NCBI GenBank assembly: GCA_905250025.1
Contig: CAJNOJ010000354.1
Location: forward strand, 1-64,000
Length of the DNA stretch: 64,000 bases
DNA from: Adineta ricciae
Taxonomy: Eukaryota; Rotifera; Eurotatoria; Adinetida; Adinetidae
Direction: 5' to 3'
Below are positions 47,501 through 59,216 of the stretch, in pieces; within the stretch, counting starts at the first letter, position 1; every line of letters begins with the position of its first letter. The translations under genes and the position numbers were made by a program. The notes beneath the pieces are model-generated. The model saw only the letters and a program-made list of their open reading frames with translations. It had not been told where the DNA came from and ran no database searches.

Positions 47501-50500
47501 TGAAGGAGGTTTTTTCCAATTGAACTTACATCATTCGATGACGAACTCTTGTTTGGAATTGATGAATTCGATATAGGATTAGTTATAAAATTATTGTTAT
47601 TATTATTATTATTTGTATTGTTATTTGCAGCAGCTGCTGCAACTGCTGCCATTGCTTGTTGTTGTTGAACAATTTCGTTCGGGTCCAAAAGAATGTAGGT
47701 GGCCATGGTATCAATAGTATGTATGTATATATATAGTACAAATCAATTATTGTGACGAATGAATCTATGTATATATCGCATGTGCACTGTGCGCTTCGGT
47801 ATATGTGTACATTCGTGCGAACAAGTGAGCGGGATAGATGGAGAAGAACGAAATCTATCTTCTCTTTCTCTTATTTTTTCTTCTTCTTTTTTCTTTCTTT
47901 CCCTCTCTCTCTCTCGCTATTTCTCGAGCGAGCAAGAGAAAAAGTTTGAAATTCTCTCTCGTTTGCACATACACACATATATATATATATGCACTTCTTA
48001 TTGCTCTCTTGCCTATATACTTACTATCGACAGCACATCGTCCTATGAAATTTCAGAATCGAAGAGTCAAACGAGCCGAGGAGACGACGACGGCAACGAC
48101 AATAGAGAGAAAAAAAGCGAGCGATGGAGAGTAAGAGAAGGGGAAAAGGAGAGATCCATAAGATGGACACTGATGATGTTGGTGACTGAAAGAACGAGCA
48201 GTGGCGTTCACTGAGCTGAATTGAACGAGAGAATGATGGATGGTAGGACTCCCCTACAGGGGTGAGGGAAACAAAAGAGCGCTTATGAGAATGAGTTCGT
48301 TGTCAACAACATAAATTGCACTTTCATCTCTTTCTTTCTTTGTATGAATTGAAAAAAATTTATACGTCGACCGGCCACTACCGTCTCGACTACTGTCCAT
48401 CGACGACGGTTAAAGGTTATCAATCGCGATAAATTTCTTTCAAGTTGATTTCAATCTAAAGAATTATTCGATAAAAACGCACAAGAATGACATCGTCTTT
48501 TAACATTTTCATGTATTTTACATTTATATAATGATTTGAGTAAATTACCGATCATCTGTTGTTTGTCTTCAAGACTATCNTTTATACGTCGACCGGCCAC
48601 TACCGTCTCGACTACTGTCCATCGACGACGGTTAAAGGTTATCAATCGCGATAAATTTCTTTCAAGTTGATTTCAATCTAAAGAATTATTCGATAAAAAC
48701 GCACAAGAATGACATCGTCTTTTAACATTTTCATGTATTTTACATTTATATAATGATTTGAGTAAATTACCGATCATCTGTTGTTTGTCTTCAAGACTAT
48801 CATCATAGAACTAGCAAACAAACGATAGATAGTGTTTGCCTTCCACACGTTTGTTACTCTCTCTCTGTCTTCGTCATACTTCGTGAAAATGGTGTTGATA
48901 GAACGCAAAAGAATGTTGTTGTGAGCTGGTGCAATCAATCCTTCAATTAAATCGGTCTCATTTCTCTTTTTCTCTCACGTTTGCATATAGATATAGACAT
49001 ACATATGTATATCACTAACAACTCGTTATATTAGCTTCGTCTTCCTTTCCTTTGTTATTGTTGCTGTTGCCGACAGTGTGGAAAGAAATCAGGCATCTAT
49101 AAAAGCCTGAATATCCTCTTTGATAAGGATAAGCCCTATATGCACGACTAGTATTATGTAAAATTATTCTGATCTTGCCGCGCAACCTTTTCTTTTTGTT
49201 TTGTGTTTAGAAGAACAAATAAGACGTCAATATAATGCATACCTTCGCTTTACTAAGAAGATCTTGAGTGGCAATGTTATCAAGTAAAACTAATGTGTTA
49301 CCACTGGTGCCGTTAATGTTAGTCCCGCTGTTCATTGTGTCAATTGATGTGACAGTTGAATAAGAATGTGAATAGGGAGACGAGATTTGTTCGAATAAAA
49401 ATAGTGTTAAACACACGCGTACATACAGAACGGCGAAGAAAATAAATCAAAAAGGCAGAACAGACTTCGTCACTTGAGGATATATAGTTAGATCTTCTTC
49501 TATTGCTCTAACTGCATCATGGTTAACCATCAATTCTTTCTATCTTGTTGTTATCAATGAAGAATAATCATCAGTAGAACGAAGTGAATGTATATGACGT
49601 CGTTAGCGAGGAAAGAAATGAGAACAGCTATAAAGCATTCTATTTTATTTTTCCGTTCTCCAGCTTTCTTCCTATTTGATTACTTTCGAAAATCTTTTTT
49701 TCATATTGAGTCACAACGCAAGAAGATAATGGAAACGATAGACTATGTTTGTTTTCTTCTTCTTTCTTCTCTTGTAACGCTTGTTAAATCGTCTTTTATC
49801 TCTTTCGAGTTAACCAAAGTCGAATAGTTCTCAGTCATCTTCTGAACATTCAAGCGGCAAAAGAGAGACAGAGAGAGAGAAAAAGGAAAAGGGACCGGAT
49901 GCACACGCACGCTCTCGCAAATGATCCACTATTACTATCGTTTTTCTTAGTAGTCCATCGTACTGATTCATACAAATAACAAACTCATTTCTTTTTCTAT
50001 TTCTATGCTTTCTCATCGTCCGACAATGAGTCTCGCGTATAAAAAATACATAAAACTGTCATCATTTACACACAGAGATGCAAGTATTCATATAGGAAGC
50101 AAAAGGAACCTAATCGAAAGATTAAGAAGAAGAATGTTCACTTACTTTCGGATGTTTCTGACGTGGATAGGCTGGCTTCGGATCAATCTAAAATGAAACA
50201 TAAAGATCAGTTAAGATAAAAATGAAGATTTTGATTTCTGTTAATTGTTTCATGACAAAATCAAAGAAGATTTCTTCGGAGCTTATGACTAATTATAAAA
50301 ATCTCTCAGTAAGAATTTTCAAATAGAAATTATGGTTATCTTGCTCGAGATAATGATCGTTTGCGTTCGAAGCCATTAAATATCAACCTAAATACTATGT
50401 TCGATGTATATTCATCTTGATAACGAAAGATTAATGATCTATAATTTGAACTTTTTCAAATTTAATCAACCGTAGGATACAGTCAAATGAGAAAGGACTC

Positions 50501-53500
50501 AGTTTGACAAAACACAAAGCAAAATAGATAATTGATCAATTGATTATCGTGGATATTTTCATTATATCTGATGTATATTTTAGAGTAGGAACTTTTTTTC
50601 TTATTTTTGTCATCTTGAAAGACAAAGAATTCCATTTTCCTTTCTCATTCTGTTTCTAGTTTAAAATTCAGCAGAAAATGGAAAATTTGTTAAATAAACT
50701 TTTTGTTTCTCACTTCACTTCCTGTAAAGTAGAAAAACAACGTTCTTGCCAGCAAAATGGTGAAAGAAGAAAAGTTAACATTACGCACAAGACATATCAA
50801 TTGTTTCTATTGTATAGCCGTGTCATTTCTCATACTCGCCATTGTTCTCTTTGCACTTTCATCCCAACAATCACAAGCATTGGGCAATCAACAAAATCGA
50901 ACTCCGGTTATTATTAGTGCATCCATCATCCTAATCTTAGCAATCATCATTTTCATATGGGTGACTTTCTATGCTGTCCGATATTTTCGTGCAAAAAAAC
51001 AAAGAGCTTTGCAATATTTGAAGAAACCCGGCAATGAACCGGCTACAGAACGCACAACAACGACACCTGTCATAGTTTTTAATAATGCTGCCTTCACCAA
51101 TGATGATCCGATAGCAATTGATAGACCTAATCATCGTCCGACAACATCTGTTTAATGAATAAGATAAAAATTAGCACGAAGACATGCACAGACAAATCAT
51201 GCTTCTGTCAGCATGATCATTTTTCATGATCAAATAGAATATGTAACTGTGCTTCTTCTGTTTCTTGTCTTTCTTCATTTTTTTTTCTTCTTTCTATCGT
51301 TTTTCATCATAGTTATCAGAAGCTCATTTTTCTTCTTATTGAACTCATTGCACGCATTTCCTATTTGCCTATTACGCGTGTGTTTTCCAGATAAATATAT
51401 CTCAATTATGAGCTCTTTTATTCCAATGATGAAGGATTAGATATAGAAGAAACAAAGAAACGCAAGCGCTATTCACATTAAGTGTTCGAGTAATAGTTGT
51501 TATTTTTCTTCTCGCCATATTTAAAATATACATGTATATATAGAGAGAAGAAAGACTTGTGTTCTCTCAAATTTTCTTAAGTGGGGAGATGGAAAAACTG
51601 AGGCATCATTCGTATGTGTGTGTCTAAGAGGAAGAAAGAGAGAGAGAGAAACTTTTGATGTGTATGATAAATTAGGAGAATAGAAAAACTGAGCAGTTAT
51701 TTCTGTGTTCATTGGAAGCAAATAGTCATATTTCCTAGAACGGTCAATTGGGAAGAAAAAGAAAGATTTTCTTTCATTTTTCTCTCCTTTTAATAAACCT
51801 CTGATATATAAGAAGAAAAAGAGCCTATTCTTTCTTTTTTTACATCATTAATTAAACGGAAAGAAGAAGTAAGTACTAAGTCATTTCGACGACGTTTAGA
51901 CGAGAAATAAGAGAGTTTCATTTAGTTTTTCATTCCAAACTCAATCAAATCATCAGATGTCAAAGCAGTCATCCTACAATTGGGAAGAAGCGTCTTCATT
52001 TCATCATAATATCTCCATTCGAAATGAATATTTCGGCTTTGCTTCGATGTTTTGTTTGTTTACATTCCTGGCATTGTTTGTAACCATATTTCTCTCTATA
52101 CTGGCACATAATTCCTTTTATCACGAATCAGAAGTAATTCAACGACGTTTTATTCCTTATTCTGTACTTGGCTCAATTAGTCTTCTTTTATTTCTCGTCT
52201 TTTTCATCGGTTCAGTTGGTTACACATGTAAATTACTGAAAAAGGCTCCTTTGAAACAATCCTCATCTTCATCGTCTTCGTTAAACTCACCAACAAGCGC
52301 ATCGCGAAAGACGACTGATTCACTTTCAAAACTCAAATACAAGTCCGCCGATCCCTTTCCACTAAATACAGATGAATCTTATTACACAAGTACAAAAGTC
52401 TTCATGGAACAGAAATCTCGTAATGCAAGTATTTCTTATCAAGCGTGTCAAACAGACGTTTAACAACCAACCATCTCTTCACATACCTGTTTTTCATCGA
52501 GCATATGAACATCTTTGGCAAGAACATTTTCAACTGAATTCGCATCTTTGAATGTAATGAAACCAAATCCCCTAGAAAAACAATGCATTGCTTAATATAA
52601 TTCGAGAATGACTTTGTCGTACCTCGATCGTTTCGTGATGGCATCTTTCATAATCATACATTCTAACACTTCACCGAACTGCGTGAAATAGTTCTTCAAA
52701 TTCTCTGAAAACAAAATATGAAATAAATATTTGAACAATCTTTTCTATTTTATCCAACACAACAAATGCTCCCCCTGTGTATTTAACCAAATGTCATTCA
52801 TCATTTTATTGAAAATTCTCCAAGGAATATTAAATATATATGATAAAGTCGTTTTTTCTTGTCGAAAGACTTTTACTCAAGTTTTTTTCTTGTTAATTTT
52901 TCAATGTCTAATAACGTGTACTTAATCGTGAACGAATATGTTAAATGTTTGTTTTATTATTTTGTCATAAGAAAATATTTTGTGGTGTATCGTCAATAAT
53001 TTATCAGAAAAAATAACTTTCACTGATGAGATTTATTGGATTATTGATGAAAATCGCTTGACATAGGAAACAAAAGTCTACCTATTCGCTAGTCATATGC
53101 ATACGAATCAATATTCTCATAAGTAGAAGTTAATATATGTAAATGAATGTCATTGAACTTTGAGTATATTGACGCAAAGTGAAGGTGAATGCTTCCTCTA
53201 CAGTTAATTTCAAAAGAAAACCTACCTGGTGTTGTTTGCCATGAAAGTCCACCAATAAACATTTTTCTGAATGGAATAGAAATGATTGCAGAACAAAGAA
53301 CAGAATGGTCAATACTTACCTATCGAAGGGTTTGGGTGAATCTGATCGATCACTGTCGTCGGATTGCTCGTCTTCACCATCATCAACATATTGACTAAAA
53401 TTAGCGAAGTTAGGAGGAGTTTGAATGCGAAAAACATGTTGTGTTTCTCAAGATGCCCGTCAGCATCGATGAGATTTGACATTTTGACGGTCTGCTAGCA

Positions 53501-54748
53501 ATTAGTATACTTCTTGAATATATTCATAACAAAAGAATGAAAGAAATACTAAAACAAAACAACAAGAGAGGCTGTTCAAAACACTTTTCTCATCTTGTAT
53601 ATCGCACCGAAGTTCTTTCTCGTTCAAGGTCATTTCCTTTTTTGTTTGTAAATCAGTGAGACTTTTTCTTTATGATTCGATTAGAATATGAACTACGAAC
53701 GATCGTGTTTAGATCTATTGAAGTGTACGTGCGTACAACGAATTGAATCTAATGAAAAGGTTTCCGATTACCACATGTAAGCAAACATCGGGTTGACGTC
53801 GAAGTAAAGTAAAAAGTCAAATCATAAAAATAAAAGAGCAACGTATCAATTGGTTCGATCGATTATGTCTTTGGCAAAAAAAGAGAACAAGGTGATCTCT
53901 GTGAAAACATTTAAACAACAAGAATGACTATCGTAGCTAGAAATAAGATGCTTGTCAATAGTTGTCGAAGTTTATTGGTTAACCACAATATTTTGTCATG
54001 TTTATATTTTACTTATCAAATCATATGTCAATAAACGAAAAAGAAGAGATTAGAATGATTGAAAGTCTAGTATGGAGAAACCTTGTATTTAAATAGAGAC
54101 ATCGGAATGTCTTGATTATCTATATATTCAAGTTCAATTTTCGTATGTCCCTCATATGACACGTCTATGTCGTGCTCAATCATCGTACTACAACAGATCG
54201 ACCTCATTTTTTTTCCTAATATCGACGCGACATATACATAAACGCTTCTCGTCTATAATCTACTGGTAAGTTGCTGACACGTTAGAACCAAATTGTAGAT
54301 GAATATGGAAACGAGTCGAAGCGCTATGTATAGAACACTCATAATCATCTTCGAGTCTTCTTTCTTCGCTTCTACTTATAACGCCTCCACAACCATATGT
54401 TCTTAGAGCTAATACCAACAGACGTAGTACATGTACTAGCGAAAGAAACGACGATAAGATAGTCGAAAGTGCTATTAGTGCGAGCGGATTTGATATGCTT
54501 TAGACTTCCTTTTTTGTTTTCTCTTACCCGTTGGATTGATACGACGGAGATCTGCCATTTACAGGTGGAGAATAGTAGTGGGTTGCAGGTGGATATCGAT
54601 AAGGTGATCTGGACGATACCGGTAGATCATAATGATGAGATGGAGATGAGAGTGAGTGATGCCATGTTGGTGATCCGTATTGATGATGTGAATAGGTCGG
54701 TGAATAATAGGAGTACTGTGACAGAGGCGGCACCACAGAGTCTTTCAT
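44569..54748 (-). CDS. msi: Musashi RNA-binding protein (two RRMs)
   Basis: Fifteen coding exons: 54748-54528, 53394-53320, 53266-53226, 52704-52623, 52571-52487, 50187-50146, 46374-46282, 46223-46175, 46118-46036, 45971-45872, 45813-45742, 45288-45214, 44972-44814, 44762-44674, 44616-44569. They total 1314 nt, 437 aa, with all phases agreeing. Musashi binds UAG-containing 3' UTRs and controls translation in neural and stem cells. The N-terminus is Tyr/Ser/Pro-rich, then an acidic stretch ([14 protein letters not shown]). RRM1 has [13 protein letters not shown] and [11 protein letters not shown]2 has [37 protein letters not shown] and [12 protein letters not shown]. The C-terminus is Ala/Pro/Gln/Tyr-rich and ends YANGFHGH. 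Introns are large here: 1.1 kb, 2.3 kb and 3.8 kb. One donor is GTTCGG (exon 12). Confidence 0.95.
46822..46983 (+). repeat. Duplicated gap flank, copy 1
   Basis: 162 bp immediately before the run of Ns, repeated at 47043-47204 right after it with two T/C differences. It is most simply one locus assembled twice from two haplotypes. Confidence 0.85.
46984..47042. other. Assembly gap (59 Ns)
   Basis: A run of Ns inside the large Musashi intron, flanked by near-identical 162-bp copies. The true gap size is probably negative, that is, the contigs overlap. Confidence 0.95.
47043..47204 (+). repeat. Duplicated gap flank, copy 2
   Basis: Second copy of 46822-46983. See that entry. Confidence 0.85.
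47530..47706 (-). CDS. msi: Candidate alternative first exon of Musashi (Gln/Ala/Asn-rich)
   Basis: 59 codons, starting [17 protein letters not shown] at 47706, then runs of Ala and Asn, ending at a consensus donor GTAAGT (47529) in phase 0. It lies in the 3.8-kb intron upstream of the RRM2 exon, which also starts in phase 0 with ATG. Splicing the two would give a Musashi lacking RRM1, with a low-complexity head. There is no acceptor just upstream of the ATG, so it is a first exon rather than a cassette; TATATATATAC lies about 20-30 bp upstream. It could instead belong to a separate unrecognised gene. Confidence 0.5.
48359..48579 (+). repeat. Exact direct duplication around a single N, copy 1
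   Basis: 221 bp repeated at 48581-48801, separated by one N at 48580. I saw no differences. This is an assembly join artefact rather than biology. Confidence 0.85.
48581..48801 (+). repeat. Exact direct duplication around a single N, copy 2
   Basis: Second copy of 48359-48579. See that entry. Confidence 0.85.
49243..49335 (-). CDS. msi: Candidate alternative first exon of Musashi (short)
   Basis: 31 codons, [20 protein letters not shown]..., ending AAAGCGAAG at a GTATGC donor in phase 0, so it can also join the RRM2 exon at 46374. An upstream in-frame Met near 49416 would lengthen it by 27 residues. Same reasoning as for 47530-47706; the coding look is moderate. Confidence 0.4.
50757..51155 (+). 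CDS. Small two-TM protein nested in a Musashi intron
   Basis: 132 aa, single exon, plus strand, inside Musashi intron 5 (50188-52486, host on minus). A basic N-terminus ([13 protein letters not shown]) precedes TM1 (about residues 18-38, [18 protein letters not shown]), a 12-15 residue polar loop, TM2 (about 50-72, [19 protein letters not shown]), a basic [12 protein letters not shown] and a Thr-rich tail. No family recognised. It is followed 0.8 kb downstream by a gene of the same topology. Confidence 0.65.
   Translation: MVKEEKLTLRTRHINCFYCIAVSFLILAIVLFALSSQQSQALGNQQNRTPVIISASIILILAIIIFIWVTFYAVRYFRAKKQRALQYLKKPGNEPATERTTTTPVIVFNNAAFTNDDPIAIDRPNHRPTTSV
51957..52463 (+). CDS. Second two-TM protein nested in the same Musashi intron
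   Basis: 168 aa, single exon. TM1 spans about residues 27-50 ([20 protein letters not shown]), the loop holds [13 protein letters not shown], and TM2 spans about 65-86 ([20 protein letters not shown]). The tail has a Ser run ([11 protein letters not shown]) and ends SYQACQTDV, a class I PDZ-ligand-like C-terminus (T-x-V form TDV). The stop at 52463 is only 23 bp from the end of the antisense Musashi RRM1 exon at 52487, so its 3' UTR must overlap that exon. Topology is like its neighbour, so the two may be old tandem duplicates, though sequence similarity by eye is low. Confidence 0.7.
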   Translation: MSKQSSYNWEEASSFHHNISIRNEYFGFASMFCLFTFLALFVTIFLSILAHNSFYHESEVIQRRFIPYSVLGSISLLLFLVFFIGSVGYTCKLLKKAPLKQSSSSSSSLNSPTSASRKTTDSLSKLKYKSADPFPLNTDESYYTSTKVFMEQKSRNASISYQACQTDV

Positions 54749-56815
54749 TCTATACTATGTTCTACAAAATAATGATTGCGAATAGATGAAAGTTGTAAAA
54801 AAAAGAAAAGAAAAAATGCGTTCGTGTTTAACGTGAGAGGATAGGCACGTGCGTAATGGCATTATCTTCTTCAGCATCGAACGGTGCGCAAAACTAGAAC
54901 TTTTCTCAAGAGAATAAAGAAAACAGCGCACATCGACATTCGTTGAATGGTTATACACACACACATATACACGGAAAAAGCGCGACAGAAAAAAAACTAT
55001 GACGAGAAACAGGAGAATAGGGTAAGGAAAGGGAACTTTTTCGCTTTTTTCTCGCCCTCGCATCTATTGTTACATTTGCTGTGCTTGACAAGTCATCCTT
55101 TTTCTACTTAATACCTCTCATTTTTTTTCTTTTAGCCGGACAGCTGATGATAGTCTATCTAGAACGATGAGTTTTTAGCTCTACTAACAATCTCATATAA
55201 ATATGGCGTGCTCGTAACTCGCATTCTGCGTCTGCATCGTTCTTGTTGTTGTTGTTTATTTCTCGTAGTGGGTATCGATAGAAGTAGCAAAAAAAGAAGG
55301 GGGAGATAGACAGAATAGGAGAGAAAAAGTAGAACGAGAAAAAAAACCGAAGGACTTGATGAAGATCGATGGCAAAAAGAATATATCCGTTATTTTCTTT
55401 TTCATTCTTGCTTAACGTCAGTCCGATCAACATCATACAATACCAAATAATCAATTCTCTTATCATCGTCATCAACACGAACGAACGACAAGCCCTAGTC
55501 TAGTACTACTAGAAATAGTGGTAGTGCTAAAAAAGTAATTGCTTAATCGCTGTTTCTATTAGGTAGTTTCTAAAAGATTCATCTTCTCGAAGCAAAACTT
55601 ATCAATGAGAAGAGTAATAATAATAAAATGATATGAGCACTAGGGAAAAAGAAAGAAAAAAACCGAAAAAGAATGACATCATTAGTCAAATATTACAACG
55701 ATTTGACGAAAATACTTGTGAGTTTAATCAATAAATCGGCTAGCAATAATTCGATGTTGAAATACAAGAAAACATACGAACAGGACAATCATCGTCACCA
55801 TCATACCAGCAAGCTACTCGTCATCAACATGCAAGAATAATCCAATTTTTACCTAAATGTCGTCATGACGCCATTCTTGGGTACGAACCCATTGATTCAC
55901 ATTAGAATCATCCTTACACCTCAAATCATTTTCTTCGTATTACGACTGATTGATCAAGTTCGAGAAAAGTTGCCCATTCACATTACAGATCAGCTCGTAT
56001 ATGAAATATTTTTTCCATGACGCGACAAACTCTCTCTCGTCCTCTAGATGTCGTTGGTTGACAATATTAAACCATTTCTTACCTTTCAGTTGAAGAATTA
56101 GCAGAAATAAGCATTCAACTTGATTCGATTGTCGACATACTCGTCGTATTCTTCTACCATCAAATGATCGATATGGTTATTTGTTTCTCATTAATAATAT
56201 TTCCATCACTTTCTTCTCTATTCTGTATGTAACATTCACTTGATAGGATCACATATACCGATGAGAACATCATTGTCGATCGATCTGTATTGACGAATTA
56301 GATTGACCTTTTCTTTGTTAGCGATCTACTGATAATCGAACTGATAATAGTAGGTGGTAATCTTTTAGATACAGATCATCAGTAGACATGAAAGCAATGG
56401 ATGATATTCATTCCTTTTCATATCGATTACCCATGAGGGTAATGAAAATGAATTAGAAAATGTAATAAAAGACTTATTAATAGATGAACAATACCTTGAC
56501 AATAATTAATGATGTATCGAGTGATGTCTCGTACAACATGGTAAAAACTGATTGCTCAAAGACTTTTTTCGATTGTTTGTTATTGAAAGGTTACTTTCAC
56601 ATTTGAAAAACATTGTTTCATAATTGATCGTCAAGGAAGTGATGACACTTGTGATCTGTCTGTTCGTTTTTTGCTGATCTCTCATTGATTTTGATTGACA
56701 ATGATGTTGAACGAAGGCGTTAACAAGTGTAATATTTAAATTTCAGGGTTATTGAAAAACATTTCATCGACATTTATCTCAAAAATCTGTTCAATTTGTT
56801 CCTTATCAGTAGAAA
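54749..56815. other. Upstream region of Musashi
   Basis: No supported gene in about 2 kb. The left part should be the Musashi promoter and leader. Short frames at 54755-55063 and 55155-55478 (minus) are low complexity with many Phe/Ser/Arg from AG/CT runs. Confidence 0.45.
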
Positions 56816-57562
56816 ATGAATGTGACAATGAACACGTCGACGAACATTATCCAACTTCTCATCCTTATTTTTACATTTTATCTTTTTCTATTCATTGAAG
56901 AAAGTAGATTCTTTATTGAAAATTATTGTAACTCTATACGATTTTATTTTTCGTTCAAGTTTCATCCGTCTCGGGTTATTGTTATCAATGTAATTCTCGA
57001 AATCCATTATGTCGTCTTGATGTCAATGTTACATTGAGAGGCGATGGAACACCTTGCAATGGGCAATGTTATACGCGTATTAATCGCGATGATGAAAGTA
57101 CAATCTATCGAGGATGTTCCTGGGAACATGGTTTCATCAATTTACAAAAGTCGAATTCACTCATTGTGCAAGGCAATTCAGTTTGGATCTTCTGTAATAG
57201 ACCATAGTAAGTTCTTTTGTGTACCATCATTGTACTTGACATGTTTCCAAAATTTTCAGTTGTAATTTCGAAGCAACAGCGCTTTTGAATAGTAAGTTTG
57301 GTCGATAGTTGCTAAATATCGAAGAAAGAATATCAATTGGTTGTTCTTAGATGTTTGTTATCAACCGATTTGTAGTTTTTTGAAATTCCCAGAAGATTGC
57401 AAACTACCAAATGCGGATATAACATGTGGACGCTTTTGTGGAAATGTCCTGTGCGGTTCCCGCCCAATCCGTTATCGTATGCCTCCTTATCGACATCGTA
57501 CTCGCGTTCGCTATTCTAATCGTATTCGACAAGGTCACCGTCGGAGACCATTATCTGGCTGA
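56816..57562 (+). CDS. Secreted Cys-rich protein with Ly6/three-finger-like domain
   Basis: Four exons: 56816 to about 56905, about 56963 to 57207, about 57260 to 57291, and about 57352 to 57562. A hydrophobic signal peptide (NIIQLLILIFTFYLFLF) is followed by SGYCYQCNSRNPLCRLDV, TPCNGQCYTRI, YRGCSWEHG and VWIFCNRPYCNFEATALLN. This is the Cys spacing of Ly6/quiver-type domains, including the C-terminal CN signature. A last exon adds another Cys cluster (CYQPICSFLKFPEDC, ITCGRFCGNVLCG) and a basic Arg/His tail. No GPI-type hydrophobic end is seen, so it is probably secreted. Family assignment rests on the Cys pattern alone. Confidence 0.7.
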
Positions 57563-58066
57563 ATGCCGAATCTTCTTCTGTAACATTAGAATGTATGACG
57601 ATTATCTATTTTGAATAAAGAGTAAAATTTCGAAACGTTCTTCTTGTGTCACGGAACGCCATCTGGCTACTGTCGAAAGAAGGGATTCTAGCTAAGTAGT
57701 GAAATTCCCTCGGTAGGATACATCAACAAAGACGAACTTGTTTCATTTTGATATACTTATTGGAGTTTGCAATAGTCGAGTTTCAAGGACATAATGATTG
57801 ATTTTGCATCTTGCACATATCGTTTTAGTGCACTGTGTTTGTCTTTCGTTCGTTGGTTATTGATTCGATCGTATATTTATTGCGTTTTCTGTAGGCGAAG
57901 AAGACACGTCAGCGAAAGAAAAAAAAAGGAGAGATACGCTTTATCATATTGTTTGTTTGCTATAGATCCACATGTATAGGTATATTTAATAAAAATAGTA
58001 AGTATATGATTGCATCGTGTTTTTGTCTTTTGTTCAGCTAATTACGAGATGTTATAGAACAAAACA

Positions 58067-58632
58067 ATGAATGTTGGCATAGCACAAGGTGAACGAAATC
58101 CAAATAGTTCATGGCTAAACAGTCGAGGTGTTTGGCTCACATATATAATTCTTCTTTTCGTCCTGCATTTCATTCTTTTGAGTATACCTTACATCACAAC
58201 ACCTGTAGCCTGGACATTGACAACAACAATTCATAATATTGTATGTAGATCGGAACATTGTGTCGAAAATGAATGAGATTTGTCTTTCTTTTTAGTGCAG
58301 CTTTTACTTATTTCATCTAGTTAAAGGTGCTCCATGGGAAACAAGTGATCAAGGTCGAGCACGTCGTTTTACATTTTGGGAACAAATTGATAATGGCGTC
58401 CAATGGACAGGTACCCGAAAATTTCTTCAAATTCTTCCCATTATTTTGTAAGTCTACAGACACTTGAATGAAATGTCTTATCTTCGCATTTCTTAGATTC
58501 TTCATTGCGAGTTTTTATACAAAATACGATCGAACACATTTTGTAATTAATTTAGCCACTATGTTACTTGCTGTTGTTCCGAAATTTCCAATCTTTTTCG
58601 GAGTTCGTTTATTCGATATCAATCGGTATTAA
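58067..58632 (+). CDS. ORMDL: ORMDL sphingolipid biosynthesis regulator
   Basis: Three exons: 58067-58240, 58296-58447, 58497-58632, all in phase, 153 aa as in human ORMDL1-3. It begins [20 protein letters not shown] and keeps [51 protein letters not shown] and [15 protein letters not shown], ending [16 protein letters not shown] proteins sit in the ER membrane and restrain serine palmitoyltransferase when ceramide is high; residues Asn11/Asn13 of vertebrate ORMDL have equivalents in NPNSS. Confidence 0.96.
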
Positions 58633-58943
58633 CAAACAATAATGGAAACATTTCGATATTGTAAATGCATATTTTTCAGTGAATTTTTTCTTGTGATAAT
58701 ATAAAGCAAATATATCGATTGTTCGTGTTCTTTTTTTTCTTTCTCTCCCGATTATTTTCGTGATCTTTCAAAGACAAGACAAAAAAAAATGAAAAGAATT
58801 AAATTCTGACCTTGTGTGACATATGTTTGTATTCATGAATATTCATCATTGATGTTTAATAAAGGAAAAAATCGAAGTTTTCTTTTTCAAGTTCAGTCGA
58901 TTAGCAATGAGAAGATTTCGATGACAGAAGATTAATGCAGTAA

Positions 58944-59216
58944 ATGTCAGATGTCTATACAGAGTTGCGATTCCTTCGAAAATGGCAAAGAATAATTGAT
59001 CCATTACGCGGATGGGAACTCAATACGTGTACAAATCTATTATCGAGTTCTATCGAAGACTTCATAACAATGTGTCGTCATATGTGTTATTTATCGACAT
59101 TGTTTCATAATGAAATCGTAAGTCGAATCACACTGGGTCCTCGATCTTTTTCTTGTACATTATTCAAAATTGAATCATTCGGAAGACTTCGGCATTCAGA
59201 AAACGTTTTGTTATGA
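58944..59216 (+). CDS. Hypothetical small protein or gene fragment
   Basis: A 90-codon frame (ELRFLRKWQRIIDPLRGWEL..., SSSIEDFITMCRHMCYLSTL) with balanced composition, unlike the surrounding noise. No signal peptide, no splice partner found, no family recognised. It could be a remnant of a larger gene next to the transposon cluster. Confidence 0.3.
   Translation: MSDVYTELRFLRKWQRIIDPLRGWELNTCTNLLSSSIEDFITMCRHMCYLSTLFHNEIVSRITLGPRSFSCTLFKIESFGRLRHSENVLL

Noticed and set aside
47759-48214. 151-codon plus-strand frame with long Ser/Phe/Leu and Arg/Glu runs
   Set aside because: Low-complexity (CT)n and (GA)n sequence inside the Musashi intron; no motif, no splice logic.
53400-53480. Open frame starting at an ATG on the minus strand upstream of Musashi exon 2
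   Set aside because: It runs into exon 2 in the wrong frame for RRM1; the TTTTAG acceptor at 53395 with exon 1 at 54748 gives the only in-phase join.
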